This document shows, piece after piece, positions 59,371 through 64,000 of a stretch of DNA of 64,000 nucleotides. Within the stretch, counting starts at the first letter, position 1; each line of letters starts with the position of its first letter. Both the position numbers and the translations under genes were made by a program. The stretch is from Artemisia argyi (lineage: Eukaryota; Streptophyta; Magnoliopsida; Asterales; Asteraceae), in the NCBI GenBank assembly GCA_030686995.1, contig CM060708.1:182779115-182843114 (forward strand), read 5' to 3'. A model generated the notes under the pieces. It worked only from the letters and a program-made list of their open reading frames with translations. It made no database searches and had not been told where the DNA came from.

Positions 59371-59725
59371 TGAACGTTTGAAAAGATTCTCTGGATAAAA
59401 TTTGCCCTTTCTGGTTGGAAATTTGAAATCATATTTTTGTGGTTTAATAAAGCTTTACCAAGAATGATTTACAAATATATATAAAATGTTAAAGTCATTT
59501 TATAAAATGTTATGTCTTAAGACAAGATTTCCTTTGATCTTATAATGCACTAATCACTTTGTTTATTCATACCTTAAGTGTTTAAATGGTGAAAGTGAGT
59601 ATTTACTACTAAATACTTGTTTACGTCATAACCTTTGGTTTGATGAGTTTACGTTTTGTGATTATCAAAACATAGAGATATCGAAAGATATGAATAACGT
59701 TTTTAGTCATTTATTTATATCAACA

Positions 59726-59740
59726 ATCTCCCCCTTTTTG
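59726..59740 (-). promoter_or_regulatory. Polypurine tract of SIRE-like element 2
   Basis: Minus strand AAAAAGGGGGAGAT directly before TGTTGATA; the SIRE-type PPT. Confidence 0.88.
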
Positions 59741-60211
59741 ATGATTACAAAACCTAAACTCATTAAATCCAAAAATTAATTTTTAGATAAGTATTTAGTG
59801 AGTTTATATTCACTTCTCCCCCATTTTGTAGAATCAAAAAGGTTTAAGCCTATAAGGTAAAGGCTCCCCTTGATGTATGCTCCCCCTCGTTTGAGGGCAC
59901 CAAGGGTTCGAGATATGGAATTCTTGCAAGAAAAATATTTGAGGCACAAGCAAATACATATAGCATAATAATAACTAATAGTAAGCATGGAAAAGAAGAA
60001 TTTTAACCACATATAAAAGCATTCATTAATTCAAGATGATTATGTCAACCACATAATCATTGTTACAAAAGCCATAATAATGGAATTCTAATACTAAGTA
60101 GAATATCCTATTGTGCCAACAAGGAGTGTCCCCAAACTTTCTTGAATCCCAAAATGGTTGAAAGGTTTTATTTGAAAATAAGAAACATAAGCATGTAAAA
60201 TGCTTAGTGGT

Positions 60212-61060
60212 TTAGTGGAGATAAACTTTTGGTTGCATGGATGTTGGTGAGTTTGGAGATGTGGAGCTTGTAGGTGGTGTATTTGAAGTTGGGTTTGTTG
60301 GTTGAGGGTTTTGATGTTGTTCAAGTGATGGTGTTTGTTGAGATCTAGTAAGAAGGTACTCAATCCAAGAGAAGTGCTCATTCAAAGCAATGGTTTGTTG
60401 TTGAAGGAAGATGCAACAAGGGCAATTGTTAACATGCTTCTCAATTTGGTTGATGTTATGTGGTGATGATGGTGAGCTTGATTGGGGTGGATCCAAATTG
60501 CGTTGCGCAAGATGTAATGCTAAAAGAGCACTAAGCTCATGAGCTTCTTTTAGCTCCTTAACGAACTTCAAGTGTTCGGAGGAAGGTGATGATGGTGGAA
60601 CATGGTAGTTGTCTTCGGTGAAGGTTTGAACATGCAACATAGGAGTGGCATGTGAGGTTGTAGGATGTGGTGGTGGTACTCTTGGTGGTGGAGACATGGT
60701 TGAGCTTGGGTAGTCATGAAAACATGAAATGGGTGGAAGAGGTTCTCCAAGAGTGAGTGGTGTTTTTGTTGAATGAGCAACATGTGAAGTATTGATTGAG
60801 AGATTGGGATTGTTGTTTTGGGATTGAGCATGCTCATCATAAGAAGAGGCATGAATGAGGGAATGAGTGTGTGATAGGTTATGTGATGGATCATTATTGT
60901 GGGTTTGAGATTTAGTAGTTGGTTGACTTGGAACAACATCACTTGAGTTTTGACAAGAGTCAAGTTTCCTCTTCCAAACGGGTTTGACGGAGATCCTTGC
61001 GGTTCTTGAAATTTTGGGTTTTTGGTTGTTGGGAGATGACATGTTTGGGTGTGATGGCAT
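60212..61060 (-). CDS. ORF2 of SIRE-like element 2, 282 residues, function unknown
   Basis: Open frame in the place where SIRE elements carry an env-like ORF, next to the PPT. Pro/Ser/His/Asn-rich. Features: basic N-terminus (KPKISRTARISVKPVWKRK), a Pro-rich middle (MSPPPRVPPPHP), a likely helix (LKFVKELKEAHELSALLALH), a CPCC motif in NNCPCCIFLQQQTIALNEHF, and a Thr/Pro/Ser tail. No signal peptide or membrane span is evident. Met7 (61042), rather than Met1, is conserved in element 1 and lies a better distance from the TATA box, so it may be the true start. Conserved between two diverged elements, which supports a real protein. Confidence 0.7.
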   Translation of the reverse strand: MPSHPNMSSPNNQKPKISRTARISVKPVWKRKLDSCQNSSDVVPSQPTTKSQTHNNDPSHNLSHTHSLIHASSYDEHAQSQNNNPNLSINTSHVAHSTKTPLTLGEPLPPISCFHDYPSSTMSPPPRVPPPHPTTSHATPMLHVQTFTEDNYHVPPSSPSSEHLKFVKELKEAHELSALLALHLAQRNLDPPQSSSPSSPHNINQIEKHVNNCPCCIFLQQQTIALNEHFSWIEYLLTRSQQTPSLEQHQNPQPTNPTSNTPPTSSTSPNSPTSMQPKVYLH

Positions 61061-61074
61061 TTATGATGGGAAGA

Positions 61075-61130
61075 GGGTATTTATAGTGTATGAGAAATGT
61101 GGTTTAGGAAGGTAAATTTTGAGGGATAGC
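61075..61130 (-). promoter_or_regulatory. Internal TATA promoter of ORF2 (element 2)
   Basis: Minus strand CACTATAAATACCC at 61077-61090, followed within 20-50 bases by the ORF2 start codons. Upstream is a 25-bp block shared almost exactly with element 1 (30804-30830), and further upstream the GC cassette. Confidence 0.6.
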
Positions 61131-61219
61131 ATGGGACAAAATATGTTTGTGAATTTTGGGAAGTATAGGCTGAAGTGGGTCAAAAAGTGATAAAGAAAAC
61201 AGTATCTCCGACCATCAGA

Positions 61220-61285
61220 TGGCCGGTCCCCTTAATTAGGGGCCGGTCCCCTTAATCATTAAGGGGGCCGCCCATCTGGTGATTC
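61220..61285. repeat. GC-rich palindromic cassette near the ORF2 promoter
   Basis: GGCCGGTCCCCTTAATTAGG, then GGCCGGTCCCCTTAAT paired with ATTAAGGGGGCCGCC (61241-61272) and CATCTGG. Same cassette as in U3 of the LTRs. Confidence 0.9.
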
Positions 61286-62986
61286 CCAGAATGCCAGAAA
61301 TGGGTTTTTGGCAGAAAATTTACAAAAAGGTTGTGTTTTTGTTTTTGGATTCAAGTAAGTTCAACTCTTTGAGGCAATATAGGGCATACTATTCATGAAT
61401 GTAGAGAGTGATATAGAATTAATTAGAGTAGGCAATTAATTTCTAATAATCATGCTATCTATTAATTTATCAATTAAGATATGCACCAAAGGAGACAACA
61501 AGCCAAATATGCTAAATGAGCAACTATATGAAGATGATAACATTTAGTCTAGAACAAACATGTTGATGATTGTTGACAAGTAACAAATAGGTAGATATGA
61601 TTATATGGACTTCAAGACTTGTTACAAACAAGATCCATATGGGCATGTCATGATTCTCATGAAATGATTTGATTAAATTGTAAATGTCATTTCCAATAGA
61701 AGTGTATGACACTTGAGAGACTTGAATGTGTTTTAAGCAAAACGTTTTTAGTTTTATTCAACAATCTTTTTGAAGTGAATTCAAGTATGCATTACACTAA
61801 CATAAATTGAATTTTGTTTCTTAACGTGTAACAAAAGAAAATATTTCAATCTTGTTCTTGAGTAAAATAATGGTTATGAAAGAAATTTTAGTCAAATAAA
61901 TTGTAAGAGAAAATATTTCATTCTAAAAGAGAAAAGTTTTGAACATGATGTTTTGATCATGACAATCAAAAGGTTTCAAGTGAGGGGTTATAAAAATATT
62001 TTGTTTTATGTCCTTTTAAATTTATTTCCAAAATATTTTGTTGGTTACAAAAACTAGAAGGGAGGTTTGATATGGAAAATTTATCATGCTCAGGAGAATC
62101 ATTTAAGCCCATCGTCACACATAATCATCTTTAATGATACCTAAAGATATTAACGTGAAATGATAGATATTTATGATCTAAATGCAATGAGACAGGAAAG
62201 AGCAAGGTAAATAGTTCATGAATACACGACAGACATATGTATATATATATATGTATGTATGTATATATGTATTCAAAGAACATCATAATATCAAGTTGCA
62301 AGCAAATATCAATTATAATATATCTATTAATGCAACTAGTAAGATCATATAGCATAAGTGGAAGAGTTCTACTATAGATCATAGAAGATTAAGAAAAATG
62401 ATAATATACTAAACAACAAAAAGGTTAATAATGCTAATATCAAGTATGCATATATTAGTGTCAATAATCTAAAAGCATGGCAACTTATCAGTTAAATCGT
62501 ATTGGCACACTAATTTAAACATTCTAAAATATAATGTAACGTTGACAAGTTTTTGAAAAGAAAACTTATCTCAGGTCCAGCTTTTCAGAGAGAGTGGGCA
62601 TGACGGTGATAGTAGAAATCTTAATAGTTGGTCCAAAACATGTCGAAGTAGCCAAGTAGTATTCTCATGCATAGAAGTCAAGGGAACTAGATCCGAGATG
62701 CTCAATCGATCACAACAATCATCACAAGTCGTGAAGGTTAATAGAAGTAGCACGTAGGAGGCTTCAACTTGAAATAGTAACGGGTACACCATGATACTGA
62801 TGCTCCAAGAGTGAAAAGCACAGTGCCGAGACGAGAATATTCCCGCAAGAACGTCATAGGCGAAACAATTGCATAAAGTGAAACAACGTGATAGAAGCCA
62901 ATATTCGTCAAAGGTAATAGAGCGAGATGAGAGAATCAACACGCAATAGACTCTTCATTCGTTAGTTACCTAAACATGATAAACAG
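61286..62986. other. Spacer of SIRE-like element 2 where pol is expected
   Basis: No protease, integrase or RT text in any frame. The 123-residue minus-strand ORF (62571-62942) shows no known domain. Confidence 0.65.
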
Positions 62987-63170
62987 CTTGGTACCCAGAT
63001 TCTCATGGGTCCTAGTTGGTTAGATGAGAACATCCATTGCATTTGAATGCACATGATGGGGATGTCGTCGATAAGTACAAGAATTCATCCATAGTTTGTT
63101 TTAAATAACAAACAATGACTTTCTTGACTAGAATAATGTGTAATGAATGTTAATAGTATTAGTTCTAAAT
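62987..63170 (-). pseudogene. gag-pol junction remnant of element 2
   Basis: In one minus-strand frame QLGPMRIWVPSC occurs (about 62985-63015), resembling the G-P-K-x-x-W-V-P motif that follows gag zinc knuckles in SIRE/Copia polyproteins. Protease text that should follow is absent, marking the point where pol was lost. Confidence 0.5.
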
Positions 63171-64000
63171 TTACTCACTAGATTTAACAAATTTTATTTG
63201 TTTTAATGCATTTGTTGAAGGATCATTTGTGATAAATCCTAACCCGGTTTTATCATAAAATGGCTTTTGAATATCGAGAAGGTATTTTAAAGATTTAGAG
63301 CTATTTTCAAATTTTGCCAATGTTTTTGCTTTTTCATTTTCAATTTTGATTTCATGTTTGTAGTCTCGACAATTTTTGCATTCAAGATCGATTTCGATAT
63401 TACTTTTAAGTCTAGACATTTTATCTTCTAAAATGATTTCTTTTTCAAAGTTGTTTTCAGCGGATGTTGAAAATTCGTTCTTAAAAATGATTTTTGAGTC
63501 AATGTTGCAAAAATGTTTGAAGTTGTTTTCCATTTTTAAAAATTCTAATGTAAATTGATCATAGCAAAAATGTTTAGTTTTAGATTGTACCTTCTTTGTA
63601 GTTGTACATTCCTCACATGCTATATGATGATCAATTCCATCTTCCATGTCACTCCATGTTTTGTTTGTAGTATCACTTGGATCGAGAGACATGTAGCTCT
63701 TGCCATCAATACTTGTGTTCTCATTTGTTTGAATATTCTCATAAGCCGTATCATCATCGTCTCCTTTGCACTTGTTGCACCATGATTTATTCACGCTCTT
63801 TCTTCGGATTTGGCTTATGTATTCTTCGTTGTAAATACCTTCAATGATCACATTTGAACTAGTAGTACATGTGTTTATTTCAACTAAATATTTATTTACT
63901 AAATTTTCTAGATTAACTATTTCTTGTGCAATATCAAGTTTATCATCTTTGGTTTTACATTCATCTTGGTGAATCTTTAAAAGACATTTCCAAATATCAT
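63171..64000 (-). CDS. Gag C-terminal part of SIRE-like element 2 (partial)
   Basis: Open frame that continues past the window edge (codons from 64000 read DIWKCLLKIHQDECKTKDDK). It contains a Cys-rich WCNKCKGDDDD patch, Cys pairs ACEECTT and LECKNCRDY, a coiled-coil-like Lys/Glu-rich stretch and the end motif LLDIQKPFYDKTGLGF, characteristic of the region after the zinc knuckle in SIRE-like Copia gag. Stop at 63171-63173. The apparent start at 63851 is not a real ATG; the reading frame simply continues. Confidence 0.75.
   Translation of the reverse strand, partial: DIWKCLLKIHQDECKTKDDKLDIAQEIVNLENLVNKYLVEINTCTTSSNVIIEGIYNEEYISQIRRKSVNKSWCNKCKGDDDDTAYENIQTNENTSIDGKSYMSLDPSDTTNKTWSDMEDGIDHHIACEECTTTKKVQSKTKHFCYDQFTLEFLKMENNFKHFCNIDSKIIFKNEFSTSAENNFEKEIILEDKMSRLKSNIEIDLECKNCRDYKHEIKIENEKAKTLAKFENSSKSLKYLLDIQKPFYDKTGLGFITNDPSTNALKQIKFVKSSE

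Larger units (their letters stand above)
57902..59725 (-). repeat. 3' LTR of SIRE-like element 2
   Basis: 1824 bp, TGTGGAAAAC...ATATCAACA on the plus strand. U3 on the minus strand starts TGTTGATATAAAT; GC cassette 59289-59370; TATA box CCTATAAATAT (59258-59268). R/U5 has a 25-bp-type tandem repeat at 58620-58880, the TTTATAGTGGTTCGGC region (58382) and a G-run at 57917-57929. Confidence 0.88.
57902..64000 (-). mobile_element. SIRE-like non-autonomous Copia element 2 (runs off the window)
   Basis: 3' LTR 57902-59725, PPT 59726-59740, ORF2 60212-61060 with its own TATA box, spacer, and gag from 63171 past 64000, all on the minus strand. Possible target duplication AGAAG (57897-57901). Pol (protease, integrase, RT, RNase H) is absent between gag and ORF2. 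Same overall plan as element 1, with different LTR length and sequence. Confidence 0.85.

Noticed and set aside
57121..59725. A DNA transposon with long terminal inverted repeats
   Set aside because: The inverted ends are two LTRs of one SIRE-like family in opposite orientation; an LTR end (TGTGGAAAAC) lies at 57902 and a PPT lies just outside 59725.
60094..60963. Two further minus-strand ORFs overlapping ORF2 (95 and 131 residues)
   Set aside because: Alternate frames of the 282-residue ORF2; only that frame is conserved with element 1.

Overview
The window is plant nuclear DNA and holds no convincing host gene. It is a gene-poor block of transposable elements inserted into one another. Domain content (Tat-lineage Ty3 pol, Athila-like gag/retropepsin, Transposase_28 antisense gene, SIRE-like Copia ends, CACTA with a C48 protease) fits an angiosperm. 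The protein wording, recalled from memory, resembles daisy-family (Asteraceae) genomes such as the Tanacetum/Artemisia/Chrysanthemum group; the taxon is an inference.

Layout, left half. A plus-strand Tat-type Ty3 element (Tat-1) begins near 118. Its 5' LTR is split by an 8.6-kb CACTA transposon (574-9146, TSD TAT). Its gag (9423-10590), protease (about 10600-11340) and RT (22451-23008) follow as decayed pieces. Between protease and RT sits a solo LTR of an Athila-like family (11347-22445), itself split by a 9.7-kb large retrotransposon derivative with 3.46-kb LTRs and no genes (11458-21185, TSD AAGCA). Tat-1 RT is cut at 23009 by a reverse-oriented Athila-like LTR. Next comes a retroposed A-tailed segment with 20-bp target duplications, hosting a 2.1-kb Helitron (23602-25718) that carries a piece of a leucine-rich-repeat receptor kinase gene.

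Middle. A plus-strand Athila-like gag-pro element starts at 26031. Its 5' LTR is split by a SIRE-like non-autonomous Copia element on the minus strand (26949-35335). PBS and a broken gag-pro follow (35794-38521), the gag interrupted by a MITE. At 39327 a minus-strand Tat-type element (Tat-2) begins with its 3' LTR. Its interior holds a 3.9-kb solo LTR (40436-44342), a very young minus-strand gag-pro element (44481-52485, TSD GTATT, nearly identical LTRs), a plus-strand antisense gene of the Transposase_28 type (52508-54881) and a minus-strand RT-RNase H relic (55975-57120).

Right end. Two SIRE-like LTRs lie head to head (57121-57901 plus, 57902-59725 minus). The minus one is the 3' LTR of a second SIRE-like non-autonomous element that runs off the window: PPT, a small ORF with its own TATA box, a spacer in place of pol, and gag (63171 to beyond 64000).

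The most notable patterns are: short repeated, often palindromic cassettes placed just upstream of the TATA box in four different LTR families, one also beside an internal promoter; an internal ORF with a conserved private promoter in the SIRE-like elements; an in-frame UGA separating gag and pro in the youngest element; and reiterated PPT-like boxes in that element's 3' region. No computation was possible. Boundaries rest on reading terminal motifs and target duplications, and difference counts are by eye.
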